This document shows positions 18,604-31,390 of a stretch of 64,000 bases of DNA, one piece after another. Location of the stretch: contig NZ_CP030060.1 in the NCBI RefSeq assembly GCF_015291745.1, forward strand, positions 868,001 to 932,000. The letters are read 5' to 3'. Origin of the DNA: Bradyrhizobium sp. CCBAU 53351. Lineage in GTDB: Bacteria > Pseudomonadota > Alphaproteobacteria > Rhizobiales > Xanthobacteraceae. Position numbers and translations under genes: made by a program. The number at the start of each line of letters is the position of its first letter. Within the stretch, counting starts at the first letter, position 1. The notes below the pieces were generated by a model. The model saw nothing but the letters and a program-made list of their open reading frames with translations, was not told the origin of the DNA and did not search any database.

Positions 18604-19806
18604 CTACGAATTCAGCATCTCCAAGCAGTACCTGATCGCGAGCTCAGCTGTCGGAACGAGCAGATCGTCCGAGGCTCCGAAAGTTGGCGTGTGCACGCCG
18701 GACTCGTTGCCTTGCTCCTTGCTGCCAAACCAGAAGTAGATCGAGGGCACGCACGCGGAGTAGAATCCGAAATCGTCGCTGCCGCCGCCTGCGCTCGACG
18801 ACTTCAGGTCGGAAAACTTGTCTTTGCCCACGGTCTCGACCACCAGCCGCCGAAACCTGTCAACCATCACGTCGTTGTTAATGACCGGCGGTTCACCGAA
18901 TTTGTGGGAGAACTCCGCTTTCCCGCGGTGCATCGTCGCGACCCCTTCAGCTATTTCTCGCACGCGCTGAACCAGGAGCTCTCTCCGCTCACAACGGCTT
19001 GTTCTGATAGTTCCGGTCATCGTAACTGACGGGCAAATGATATTTGTGGCTTCGCCACCTGCAATCGTCCCGATTGTGACGATCGCCCCGTCATCGAAGG
19101 GCATTTCCCGCGACACGACCTTTTGGACCTCATTGATGAATGCCCCGGCCATCGCAATTGCATCCACGCCCGCATGCGGCCTCGCGCCGTGGGCCATGGT
19201 CCCGATAAGTGTGATCGCGAACTGATCGGCGGATTGTGTCACAGCGCCTGGGCGTGCGCCGAACATCCCCGCGGGCAAATCAGTTTTGACGTGGAACCCA
19301 ACAGCAGCGTGGAAGCCGCTAAGCAGGCCCTGCTCAGCCACTGATCGTCCGCCGAGTGGCTCCGCCTCCTCGGCGGGCTGGAAAAACACGCGAAGCTTGC
19401 CAGAAAAGCTCTCTCGCATCCGATGAAACGCAAGTGCGGTACCCATAGCGATCGACGCATGCAGGTCATGACCGCACGCATGCATATGACCTGGGACCCG
19501 GGACTGATAGGACAAGTCGTCCCGGGTTTCCTGGATCGGCAAGGCATCGATGTCGCCCCGTATGGCGACGGAGCGCTGCGGCCCGGAGGCTAAACCGTGG
19601 ATGTCGACGTAAAGGCCGGTTTTGTGAAAGGTCTTCGCATCGAACAGCCCAAACCGTTCAAGCGTTTCGCGGATCCGCTGTTGAGTTTTCCACTCGTTGT
19701 TGGAAAGCTCCGGCTCGCGATGCATAGCATGCCGCATTTCGATCACCACGTCCTTTTCGGAACTGGAAAGCAGATTGTTTGCGCTTGTGTTTGTAGTCCT
19801 CTTCAT
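18604..19806 (-). CDS. M20-family amidohydrolase (N-acyl-amino-acid deacylase)
   Basis: 400 residues, full length for the hippurate/IAA-amino-acid hydrolase group. Metal-site motifs are RGDIDALPIQE, HMHACGHDLHASIAMG (Cys111, His113) and FFQPAEEAEPLG (Glu146/147). The lid-domain motif is GTMAHGARPHAGVDAI, and a late metal ligand lies in GGGSDDFGFY. It hydrolyses the amide of an N-acyl amino acid. No signal peptide, so cytoplasmic. In the cluster it could deacylate the substrate of the aminotransferase, as a deacetylase does in ectoine breakdown, although that known enzyme belongs to another family. Intact while its downstream M24 partner is broken. Confidence 0.9.
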   Translation of the reverse strand: MKRTTNTSANNLLSSSEKDVVIEMRHAMHREPELSNNEWKTQQRIRETLERFGLFDAKTFHKTGLYVDIHGLASGPQRSVAIRGDIDALPIQETRDDLSYQSRVPGHMHACGHDLHASIAMGTALAFHRMRESFSGKLRVFFQPAEEAEPLGGRSVAEQGLLSGFHAAVGFHVKTDLPAGMFGARPGAVTQSADQFAITLIGTMAHGARPHAGVDAIAMAGAFINEVQKVVSREMPFDDGAIVTIGTIAGGEATNIICPSVTMTGTIRTSRCERRELLVQRVREIAEGVATMHRGKAEFSHKFGEPPVINNDVMVDRFRRLVVETVGKDKFSDLKSSSAGGGSDDFGFYSACVPSIYFWFGSKEQGNESGVHTPTFGASDDLLVPTAELAIRYCLEMLNS

Positions 19807-20554
19807 CTTCGCGGCCTTCCAGTTGACGCTTGAGTCAATGTAGCAGGTCGGGTAGGCGGGGAGCAGCGACTAGCGTGGCTATCGCGCAGCAATGCTGCAA
19901 GGTTGTCGTCCGATGCGCACAATCTGAGAGCATCTGATCCTGGCGGGCGCCGGATCGCAGGGCCTCGGAAGAGGCCCTGCACAACCAAAACAAGCTAACG
20001 GCGCGCCTGTCGATCGGGACTACCATCACGGCCCCGGAGCCGTCAGCTTCTCAGCTCTTTGGTCATCCTCTATCCGAGGCCTGCGCCCTGCTCCCTGAAT
20101 GCTCTCCAGTCGATCGGCCGCTCCAGCGCTGCTCGTTCGCGCCTCTGCCGAAGGAAATGGTGGGTCTTTGGGCAAATATGGCGCCGGCCTTCAAAATAAT
20201 TGCGGCTGCAAATGACAATATCATTGCGACACGTCGCAGCTCCGTACCCCAGCTCCAGGCTTTCACGCAAGGCGAGGCATCGGCCGGTATTGTGGACAGC
20301 CGAGCACATGAGGCGCGGAAATCCGGGACGCCATTGGAACGGTCGTCGCGTGCGAGGGCATCTACGCGGTGACCTCGTTTACCCTCATCGTGCGGGATGT
20401 CGCAATAGGAGGTGCGCTAGCCTACATCGATCCGCTGCTTTCCGCTCAGGGTATGCTGGCTGTACCAAAAGCGCTCCGCTACGGCCCACGACTGACGTGG
20501 CGCTCGGCGAGCTGGCTGCGGAGATTCTCATGAATTCGTAGCGAGCAGAACGAG
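19807..20554. other. No recognisable gene
   Basis: Upstream of the M20 gene and probably containing its promoter. A hairpin GGGCCTC-GGAA-GAGGCCC (19957-19974) is present but lacks a T-run on either strand. A frame at about 20335-20540 (GTVVACEGIYAVTSFTLIV, then IGGALAYIDPLLSAQG) is hydrophobic and could be a remnant of a membrane protein, but I cannot place it. Confidence 0.4.
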
Positions 20555-20770
20555 TCAGCCAGTATAACTGTTGGCGGGCATGGTTAAGATCTTTCGCTTC
20601 AGGTCCTCGATGATCCGGTCGACTAGCGCAGTATCGGGCCGGACCGGCCTCCCTCCCTGCAGATCTTTGCCGGCGTCCACTCGCATAGCGCCGGTGGCTG
20701 GAGGGCATGTGGCGCTGATCGTCGTGTGCCGCCCGTTGCCACTGCCACGCATATGCACGCTCGCCTCCAA
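20555..20770 (-). pseudogene. Possible N-terminal remnant of a GntR-type regulator
   Basis: 71 residues ending ALVDRIIEDLKRKILTMPAN. The last ~20 residues resemble the first helix of FadR/GntR regulators; the rest of a helix-turn-helix is absent and the frame closes at 20555. Weak evidence, recorded as a possible truncated gene next to IS debris. Confidence 0.25.
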
Positions 20771-20819
20771 GGAGGGTTCAATCGTTCGTGCGCTGATCCG
20801 CGCTTCTAGTCTAACTCAG

Positions 20820-21390
20820 CGGCGGGCGAAGCGATAGGGCACCGAATATGGTGTTGTTCGATCTCGACGTGATAGTCGAGCCCGACCCGCCATTCGGCAT
20901 GGACCCACGGCTGGCCCGGAAGCGGTTTGAGAATTGGCGCATCAATTTCCTCGAAAGCTGGCGCCGTATGCGGCCATACTGACGCAGTACCCGTTCGTCA
21001 TTGAGCTTGGCCAGCCACTAGGCGATCGCGCGGTTGAGTTCGGCCAGGCTGTAAAAAGTTCGGTTGCGCAACCGCCGCAGCAGCCAACGCTCGATGATTC
21101 CCACCGCAGGCCTCGACCTTTGCCTTATCTCTCGGGCGAGGCGGCCGTGCCGGAATGCTGCGCCATATCGCTGTAGCTGCGGTCGACTATGGGGTCACAG
21201 AGGCAGGCCTCGATCACCGCGATCTTGGCGTTGTGGGCACCAGCAGTTGCGTCGCGTCACCAAAAAAGCTGTAGGCCGCGTCGTTTCCCGCGATCCAGTC
21301 GCCGAGCTGCTCGGTCCACGTCGCTAGCGGGAATGACAAGCTGGATGCGCCCATGACCGCAACGAAGCGCGCGATCATTTCGGAACTCCG
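20820..21390 (-). pseudogene. istA: IS21-family istA remnant
   Basis: Minus-strand segments in shifting frames match the IstA at 61652-63134: RFVAVMGASSLSFPLATW, TEQLGDWIAGNDAAYSFFG, then IAVIEACLCDP..DRSYSDMAQ, then WPNSTARS and VGLDYHVEIEQHHI. Both ends are missing. It is cut by the IS256 fragment at its 5' side. Confidence 0.75.
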
Positions 21391-21397
21391 CGCGCCA

Positions 21398-21742
21398 TCA
21401 AATCGGTACGGTGCGCGCGATGACCTCGGAATCGACAGACCACGGCGGTGAGCGCCTTCTCGGCCATCCGGCGCGGCTCCAGGAAACCCGGGAAGTAGGA
21501 GCCCTTGCGCAGCTTGGGATGCGAAGCTCGACCGTGCCGGCCAGGTCTCCCAGGTCCGGTCGAAGCTCACCGTTGCGCTGGGCCAGACGCTCGGGGTTCT
21601 TCTCGCCGTAGGCTGCACCGACCTGGCCTTCGACTTCCAGCTCCATCAGCCGCTGGGCAGCAAAGCCGATCATCTCGCGCAAGAGATGGCCGGAGTTCGA
21701 GACCCTGACGGCTCGCTTCCGTCTTTCCGTTCCACGCATCAC
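21398..21742 (-). pseudogene. IS256-family transposase N-terminal fragment
   Basis: The N-terminus reads LLREMIGFAAQRLMELEVEG then AAYGEKNPERLAQRNG, the usual beginning of IS256 mutator-type transposases. TVELRIP is followed by a frameshift (in the other frame KGSYFPGFLEPRRMAEKALT). The catalytic domain is absent. Confidence 0.85.
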
Positions 21743-21785
21743 TCGAGGGCGCAGGCGCGCATATGACGCGGGTTACGCTCGGGAA

Positions 21786-21856
21786 GAGCCGGGTGCGGGA
21801 AGTCTGCCCGCCCGGATCTGTGAGGGCGAAGCCGAATGGCTGAGTTACTCGACCAC
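21786..21856 (+). ncRNA. Group II intron 3' remnant (domains V-VI)
   Basis: The hairpin beginning GAGCCGGGTGCGGGAAGTCT and closing with CCCGGATC matches a bacterial domain V, including the AGC triad and a well-paired stem. About 30 bases later comes ACTCGACCAC, like the CTCGACC(Y)AY ends of such introns. No RT-coding DNA lies upstream, because IS256/IS21 debris replaces it, so only the intron tail survives. Confidence 0.65.
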
Positions 21857-22149
21857 GACCCCGGTACAGGACCACGATGTCAAAAACCGGAAGTTTGCTC
21901 ATTCGGCGGATTGCGGGTGCGACAATGGAAATTTAGCCCACTCGAGTAGGATCACAGCGATTTCTCGCACGCCGAGCGCAGGCGCTCAAGCACTTAGCGA
22001 CGTCTGCATCGATGCTCGCAACGGCTGCGCCAGCTCCCCCGTCTGCAAAGGTGGCGGTGCTGACTTATGAGTCGACGCATTGCAGTGAGGATTTGCTCGG
22101 CATCGACGACGTCGCGCAGCGCGCACGAATTGGGATTGGCGGCAAGGGT

Positions 22150-22440
22150 GCTCATAGTGGAGACCATTCGGACGACATAAGAGGACCATTGTCGCCGCGT
22201 ATCGAAGTGTATGCTGGCGGAGGCTCCGCAGCCGCCGGTGGCGACGATTCCGACACCAAAGGCACGAACGATATTGCATCTGCCGAAGCCGGCAGCACCA
22301 GTTGTTGAACGCGCCCGGCGTCGCCAGTCATGTACCTGCTGTGTCCGGCAGCCATGGCGGCGGGCGATATCGATTGCAATCGCACCCGGCTCAAGGCTTT
22401 CCGCGGCGATCTGACCCTTCAGGCGTGCGGACGTCCGCTG
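22150..22440 (-). pseudogene. IS66 tnpA remnant
   Basis: On the minus strand, LKGQIAAESLEPGAIAIDIA and RRHGCRTQQVHDWRRRAR form the IS66 TnpA helix-turn-helix. After a frameshift comes SFVPLVSESSPPAAAEPPPA, its C-terminal part. The rest of the element is absent. Confidence 0.75.
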
Positions 22441-22594
22441 CCAGGCGCTGGTGAGGCGTTGCCGGCGCGCTGTATGTCTTGCGTACACGAGCACTGTCGC
22501 GCTGCTTGGCTAACAGTTTGAACGAGGGTTGGAAGAAGTTTACGAACAGCCGCGCTGATCGACAGAGTGCGGCCAGCAGCTCGGCCGCTTCCAG
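22432..22594 (-). pseudogene. Inverted fragment of the rve-type transposase
   Basis: Reads LEAAELLAALCRSARLFVNF, FQPSFKLLAKQRDSARV and RKTYSAPATPHQRLAADVRT, equivalent to the middle of the transposase at 8145-9659. It lies on the minus strand and directly abuts the plus-strand copy that starts at 22598. It is more diverged (A/E and D/G changes) than copies 1 and 2 are from each other, so it is an older copy. Confidence 0.85.
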
Positions 22595-24012
22595 GCGAGT
22601 TCGTCGACATCACCGGATTCCATCGCAAACATGCGATGCGTCTACTTCGAGGCCAGGAAGACGTAAGCGCAGGCCGACGGGCGCGACGTCGGATCTATAA
22701 TGAGGCGGAACACAACGCGCTCGTGCTGCTTTGGGAGGCGTCAGACCGGATCTGCGGGAAGCGGCTGAAGGCGTTAATGCCTGCGCTGATTGAAGCGATG
22801 GAACGGCACGGCCACCTCGACCTTGCTCCCGAGATCCGCGACAAACTTTTGGCAATGAGTGCTGCGACGATCGACCGCGCGTTGGCACGGGTCCGAGAAG
22901 GATTAGGTCGCAAGCGCCGACGGCACGCGACGCACTCGTTGCGTCGCAGTATTCCAATACGGACGTCGGCAGATTGGAACGATCCGGCGCCGGGGTTCGT
23001 CGAGGCTGACCTTGTAGCGCATAGCGGTCTATCGGCGCGCGGCAGCTTCATCCAGACCCTCGTGCTCACCGACATTGCTACCGGCTGGACGGAGTGCGCT
23101 CCTCTGATCGTGCGCGAACAAACACTGTTGAGCACGGTGTTGACGGAATTGCGCAAACAATTGCCTTTTGCGCTGGTCGGCCTCGATACGGACAATGATA
23201 CGGTGTTCATGAATGAGACGCTGAAAGCCTACTGCGATGCGGCCAACATCGTCTTCACGCGTTGCCGGCCCTACCGGAAGAACGACCAGGCGTTCGTCGA
23301 GCAGAAGAACGGTGCCGTCGTGCGCAGGATGGTCGGCTATCGTCGGCTCGAGGGCCTGGAAGCGGCCAAGCTGCTGGCTGAACTCTATCGATCGGCGCGG
23401 CTGTTCGTGAACTTCTTCCAACCCTCATTCAAACTGATGGCCAAGCAGCGCGACGGTGCTCGTGTGCGTAAGACATACAGCGCACCGGCAACGCCACACC
23501 AGCGCTTGGCCGCCGACGCCCGCACGCCCGATGCGATTCGTCACCATCTCCAAGAAATCTATGCCGCTCTCGACCCGGTCGCGTTGTTGCGCGACATCCG
23601 CGGCGCGCAGGAACGCCTCGCGGCGCTCGCTGATACGCAGCCAATCGCCCATCCTGCTGCGGCATCGCAACCGATCGATCTCTTCCTGGCAAGCCTACGA
23701 ACCGCCTGGAAAGACGGAGCTATGCGACCGACGGATCGGCCAATCGTGAAAGCGAAAAGAGGCCGGCGGCGTCCCGACCCGCTCATCCGGGCAACGCTAG
23801 ATTTGCGAAAATGGTTTGAAGCCGAGCCTTGGCGGACTGGTAGCGAACTGCTCTCCCGGTTGCAGGCGGAATATCCTGGAGCCTATCCGAACAAGCTTCT
23901 TCGAACGCTTCAGCGTAGGCTTAAATCCTGGCGCAGCGAGCAAGCGAACGCGTTGTTGTTCGTTCCTACGGAGGAAACGCTGCTGGGGCATGAGGTCACA
24001 ACAACCCAATGA
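22567..24012 (+). CDS. DDE (rve integrase-type) transposase, copy 2, N-terminus replaced
   Basis: The ORF is open for 481 residues. From EFVDITGFHRKH on it is almost identical to the copy at 8145-9659, including the Asp-Asp-Glu core. The native first ~35 residues (MGWLSMATRKELTAAAG and following) are missing and replaced by about ten residues (MRPAARPLPG) encoded by the antisense strand of the older fragment at 22432-22594. The left end of the IS is also lost, so it cannot move itself; whether the protein is active is open. Confidence 0.75.
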   Translation: MRPAARPLPGEFVDITGFHRKHAMRLLRGQEDVSAGRRARRRIYNEAEHNALVLLWEASDRICGKRLKALMPALIEAMERHGHLDLAPEIRDKLLAMSAATIDRALARVREGLGRKRRRHATHSLRRSIPIRTSADWNDPAPGFVEADLVAHSGLSARGSFIQTLVLTDIATGWTECAPLIVREQTLLSTVLTELRKQLPFALVGLDTDNDTVFMNETLKAYCDAANIVFTRCRPYRKNDQAFVEQKNGAVVRRMVGYRRLEGLEAAKLLAELYRSARLFVNFFQPSFKLMAKQRDGARVRKTYSAPATPHQRLAADARTPDAIRHHLQEIYAALDPVALLRDIRGAQERLAALADTQPIAHPAAASQPIDLFLASLRTAWKDGAMRPTDRPIVKAKRGRRRPDPLIRATLDLRKWFEAEPWRTGSELLSRLQAEYPGAYPNKLLRTLQRRLKSWRSEQANALLFVPTEETLLGHEVTTTQ

Positions 24013-24181
24013 TGTGGCAGACGCCAGCGGAGGAGGCCGGGCGCTCCGAAACCCCGGCCATCTCCGCACCCGGCCTCCTCCTCAACCCAAGCCGGGAGCA
24101 AAATAAATGAGGCAACCGATCGCACCCGGGAGCATCAATACATGAGGCAATACGCGCTCTCATCCTGATTGTCGCGCTATA
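22598..24181 (+). mobile_element. rve-type insertion sequence, copy 2, left end deleted
   Basis: Retains the transposase from about codon 35, the 3' non-coding part and the right end (ATTGTCGCGCTATA at 24181). The left end is missing at the inverted junction near 22598. On the right it is directly followed by the left end of an IS21 element. Confidence 0.8.
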
Positions 24182-24411
24182 AGTGCGGCGCGGCGATCAA
24201 AGTGAGAGTGCAGCGTCAATCCAGATGAGAATGCCGCCACTGGACGGGAACGTCGGGAGGGCGTAGCCCGACCGGAGTTTCCGTCCAGCGGCGGCGGCCT
24301 TTTCGAGGCCTCAGGTGGTCGCGGTCGGCCGGTATGCCGGTGGTTTTTCCGATTCGGAGGAATCACTTTTGTGCCCGGCCGCCACATAACCGTCCATCAA
24401 TTGAGATGGGA

Positions 24412-28079
<3,668 letters not shown>

Positions 28080-28207
28080 CGCGCCGCGACAATCAACCTG
28101 ACAAAGCACTTGCGCGCGTCAATCAAACCCGCGGATCATCACATCCGCCGCGACACCAGATTCTCATCCAGATTGTCGCGCACCTCTCTCCCAGATCGCC
28201 GCGCTAC

Positions 28208-28300
28208 AGTCGAGAGCTATCGCAGGCGCACCGCGCTCGACGGAAAACGCGGTCCGGGACGGCCGACCTCGCACGCGACACCCAAAGCCATCGCTGATTG
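28208..28300 (+). pseudogene. istB: Second istB C-terminal tail
   Basis: VESYRRRTALDGKRGPGRPT..HATPKAIAD followed by a stop repeats the C-terminus of the intact IstB just upstream, with divergence. This means another IS21 element of the same type once lay here, and only its last ~30 codons remain. Confidence 0.75.
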
Positions 28301-28984
28301 GGGCTATCGCGGTATCATCTATTGCGAAGGCTATCAGGCCTACAAGACCATGACCCGGGAGACGCGTGCGGGCGCCCTGTCTGGGCCGCTCGCCTTCTGC
28401 TGATCGCATCTACGGCGCTAGTTTGTGAAGATCGCGCGTGAGGCTGCTCCGGCGCCAGCTCCAGTTTGCCGCGAGGCCCTTAAGCGCATCGCCCAGCTCA
28501 ACGCGGTCGAGAAGGCACTTCGGGGCCACTCTGCTGCCGAGCGCTGCGCGGGTCGACAAGCTCATGCCAGACCTCTGGCAGCAGCCTTGAAGCAGTGGTT
28601 TGAGGCAACTCTTGATCATCTTGCGGGGAAGAGCGACACGGCGAAGGCTCTGCGCTATTCGCTGCGCCATTGGGACGGCCTGACGCTCTACCTTGATGAC
28701 GGGCGCATCGAGATGGACACGAATGCGGTCGAGCGTGCGATGCGGCCAATCAAACTCGATGCCAAGAATGCCCTGTTCGCTGGGTGCGACGAGGGTGCCG
28801 ATAATTGGGCATTGCTGGCCTCGCTCATTGAAACGTGTAGGCTCAATGTCGTCAGCGCCTAGCCCTGGCTCTCCGGCGTGCTCGCAAAACTCATCAATGG
28901 CTGGCCTGCGGCGCGACTGGACAAACTGCCTCCCTGGGCATCGACCTACAGGATGCATGCGCACGATCCGAGGCTGGCAGCATG
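28301..28984 (+). pseudogene. tnpC: IS66 TnpC C-terminal remnant
   Basis: Pieces read GYRGIIYCEGYQAYK and, after a frameshift near 28400, FVKIAREAAPAPAPVC. LRHWDGLTLYLDDGRIEMDT, NAVERAMRPIKLDAKNALFA and LIETCRLNV follow, then a stop at 28862 inside the family's C-terminal tail (LSGVLAKLINGWPAARLDKL). The N-terminal half is missing and the internal stop and shift make it dead. Confidence 0.85.
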
Positions 28985-29097
28985 AGCCTGAACACGACCG
29001 CCGTCCGGATCAGGATAACCCTCAAGGACGTGAATGACCTTGCCCCACAGGCTTAATCCAGATTGAAGTTCGCGCTGGCCCAAACAAGGACCAGAGC

Positions 29098-29650
29098 ATG
29101 AAGCGTAGCCGCTTTTCGGCAGAGCAGATCATCGGGATTTTGAAGGAGCATGAGGCCGGGGTTTCGGTTGCCGATCTGTGCCGCAAGCGCGGCGTCAGCG
29201 ACCCCAGCATCTACAAATGGAAGGCCACTGGAGTGTCGGAGGCCAAGCGGCTGAAGACGCTGGAGGACGAGAACACACGGCTGAAGCGGTTGGTGGCTGA
29301 TGCCGTGCTGGACAATGCGGCGCCCAAGGATCTCGTGGGAAAGAATGTATGGTCCGCCCCGGTCCGTGCAAGGGTTCGTAACAGCAAAAATGACGCTTCC
29401 AATTGCATAAATGTATCCGGCCTCTCGCGAGTGGACTGCTGTTGCAGCCAGGCCATGACGAGATCCGCGCACGCCGTTCGCGATAAATGGTTCGGGCACG
29501 AAGCCCGCTTTTTGCCCGCGGGCAAGCGGAAAGCTGTCGCGTATCTCATGGTTGCCCACGGGATGAGCGTACGGCGGGCGTATAAAGCCATCGGCTGCTG
29601 CCGCATGACCATCAGATATCTGACAACCCGGGCGGACGCGTCCGGGGCTA
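29098..29650 (+). pseudogene. IS3-family orfA with orfB 5' remnant
   Basis: The start MKRSRFSAEQIIGILKEHEA is typical of IS3 (IS407/IS511-like) OrfA, followed by the leucine-rich helix KTLEDENTRLKRLVADAVLD. After ~170 bp of unrelated sequence come KRKAVAYLMVAHGMSVRRAY and KAIGCCRMTIRY, the start of OrfB. The orfA-orfB junction is therefore replaced or expanded, and orfB ends after ~40 codons next to the ABC transporter gene. The fused frame stays open to 29685. Not functional. Confidence 0.75.
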
Positions 29651-31390
29651 GCAGATGGACTGTGATGGGATCTCAGACGGCTTGACGATCCACTCTGGGG
29701 TCTGCATCTTCGGTATCATGGACAAGAGCGATGCTGTGTAAGAGTGCTTCGGCGCTTTGAACAACTGTTCCGTCTCGCTGCTTTCGCAAATTTGCCCATT
29801 CTGTAGTACTGTAACTCTGTCGCAAATCTGACGCACGACAGGGAGATCGTGACTGATAAATAACATCGTCAGCGATAGATTCTCTTGAAGGTCTTTCAGA
29901 AGATTTAGGATCTGCGCCTGGATCGAGACATCGAGTGCCGAGGTAGGTTCATCGCAGATGAGGAACCGCGGGCGACTTGCCAAGGTTCGTGCGATTGAAA
30001 TACGTTGTCGCTGACCGCCTGAGAAGGCGTGCGGATAACGGCGGGCGACGGTGGGCTCCAGACCAACGGCCTTCAGCAGCTCTAACATTATCGGTTCGGC
30101 CTCTCGCTTATCCTTTACTAGTCCAAAGTGAATCATTGGCTCCATGATAATCTCGCCCACGCGCATCTGTGGATTCAGAGACGAGTACGGGTCTTGAAAC
30201 ACCATTTGAGTTTGACGCCGAATATCTTGACGATCTTCAAGGCTGGCTGCATAAACATCTTTTCCGCCATAAATCAGTTGGCCGCTGCTCGGGCGGGCAA
30301 GCCCAGCAACGACTCTTGCGATCGTGCTTTTTCCAGAGCCGGATTCGCCAACAAGGCCCATGACTTCTCCGGGGCGGATACTCAGGTTCACATCGTGCAG
30401 GGCCTTAAAGGCTCGCCGAGCGGAACCACCGAACATGCCTGTCGCCCCATATACGCGCTCCACACCCCGGAGTTCTACAAGTGCCTCCGGCTGGCTTGAA
30501 CTTTGCGGCATGTCTCTTTCCAGCAGCCACTGCATGGCCGCATCGATATTTCGAGCGGCGCCAGACACGGGAAAGCGATGCAGCTTAATGTCGCCGCGCG
30601 GCACAACCGAAATCAATGCTTGGCTGTACTCGTGGCATGGATTTCCAAGAACAGCCGCAGTGTCGTTTAGTTCGACGATTTCGCCTGCCCTCATCACCGC
30701 GACGCGATCAGTGACCTGGGAAATCACGCCCATGTTGTGGGTGATGAGCATCACACCCACTTGACGTTCACGAGCCAAGTTCTTGATTAGCTTCAAGATC
30801 TGTGCCTGAACGGTCACGTCGAGCGCAGTTGTTGGTTCGTCCGCGACAATGAGTTCGGGTTGTGAGCAGAGAGCAAGCGCGATAACTGCGCGCTGTCGCA
30901 TGCCACCCGAGAATTCATGTGGCCAGTTCTTCACGCGCCGGGCTGGCTCTGGAATCCCTACCGCCTCCAACTGACGCACCGCCTCGATCCTTGCGTCGCT
31001 GCGTGATAAGGCGAGATGAGTTCGGATCGTGTCGACCAGTTGTCTCTCAATTGTGAAAAGTGGATTTAAGCTGGTCAGTGGATCTTGGAAAATAGTCGAG
31101 ACGCGTTTGCCGCGTAACGCCCGCATCGCCTTAACGTCGCGCGCATCGATGATATCTCCGGAAAGCCGAACTTCGCCCGCACTAATATGGCCGGGAGCCT
31201 GTAGTAAGCCCGTGATGGCAGCTCCAACGGTCGATTTGCCCGCGCCCGATTCGCCGACGATGCCGAGTATTTCGCCTGGCGCGATGTCTAGGCTGACGTT
31301 GCATACGGCTTGCAAGGCGCCATGCCGGCTAGGAAAGTCGACGCTAAGTCCCCGAATGGAAAGAACGCAAGGCTGGGCAGTTGTTGTCAT
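29648..31390 (-). CDS. Fused double ATPase of an oligopeptide/dipeptide ABC transporter (DppD-DppF type)
   Basis: 580 residues, two nucleotide-binding domains in one chain, like GsiA. Domain 1: Walker A GESGAGKST (46-54), signature FSGGMRQRA (~160), Walker B LIVADEPTTALD (~180). Domain 2: Walker A GESGSGKST (348-356), signature FSGGQRQRISIAR (~457), Walker B FLICDEPTSALD (~477). It powers import by the permeases encoded upstream and acts on the cytoplasmic face. Start and upstream stop overlap (TGATG). The last codons abut the IS3 remnant, so the extreme C-terminus may be altered. Confidence 0.95.
   Translation of the reverse strand: MTTTAQPCVLSIRGLSVDFPSRHGALQAVCNVSLDIAPGEILGIVGESGAGKSTVGAAITGLLQAPGHISAGEVRLSGDIIDARDVKAMRALRGKRVSTIFQDPLTSLNPLFTIERQLVDTIRTHLALSRSDARIEAVRQLEAVGIPEPARRVKNWPHEFSGGMRQRAVIALALCSQPELIVADEPTTALDVTVQAQILKLIKNLARERQVGVMLITHNMGVISQVTDRVAVMRAGEIVELNDTAAVLGNPCHEYSQALISVVPRGDIKLHRFPVSGAARNIDAAMQWLLERDMPQSSSQPEALVELRGVERVYGATGMFGGSARRAFKALHDVNLSIRPGEVMGLVGESGSGKSTIARVVAGLARPSSGQLIYGGKDVYAASLEDRQDIRRQTQMVFQDPYSSLNPQMRVGEIIMEPMIHFGLVKDKREAEPIMLELLKAVGLEPTVARRYPHAFSGGQRQRISIARTLASRPRFLICDEPTSALDVSIQAQILNLLKDLQENLSLTMLFISHDLPVVRQICDRVTVLQNGQICESSETEQLFKAPKHSYTASLLSMIPKMQTPEWIVKPSEIPSQSIC

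Noticed and set aside
18604..19806. Naming the M20 enzyme as the ectoine-pathway deacetylase DoeB
   Set aside because: DoeB as I know it belongs to the aspartoacylase-type family, not M20; only an analogous role can be suggested.
19950..19980. Hairpin GGGCCTC-GGAA-GAGGCCC as terminator
   Set aside because: No T-run follows on either strand and no gene ends beside it.
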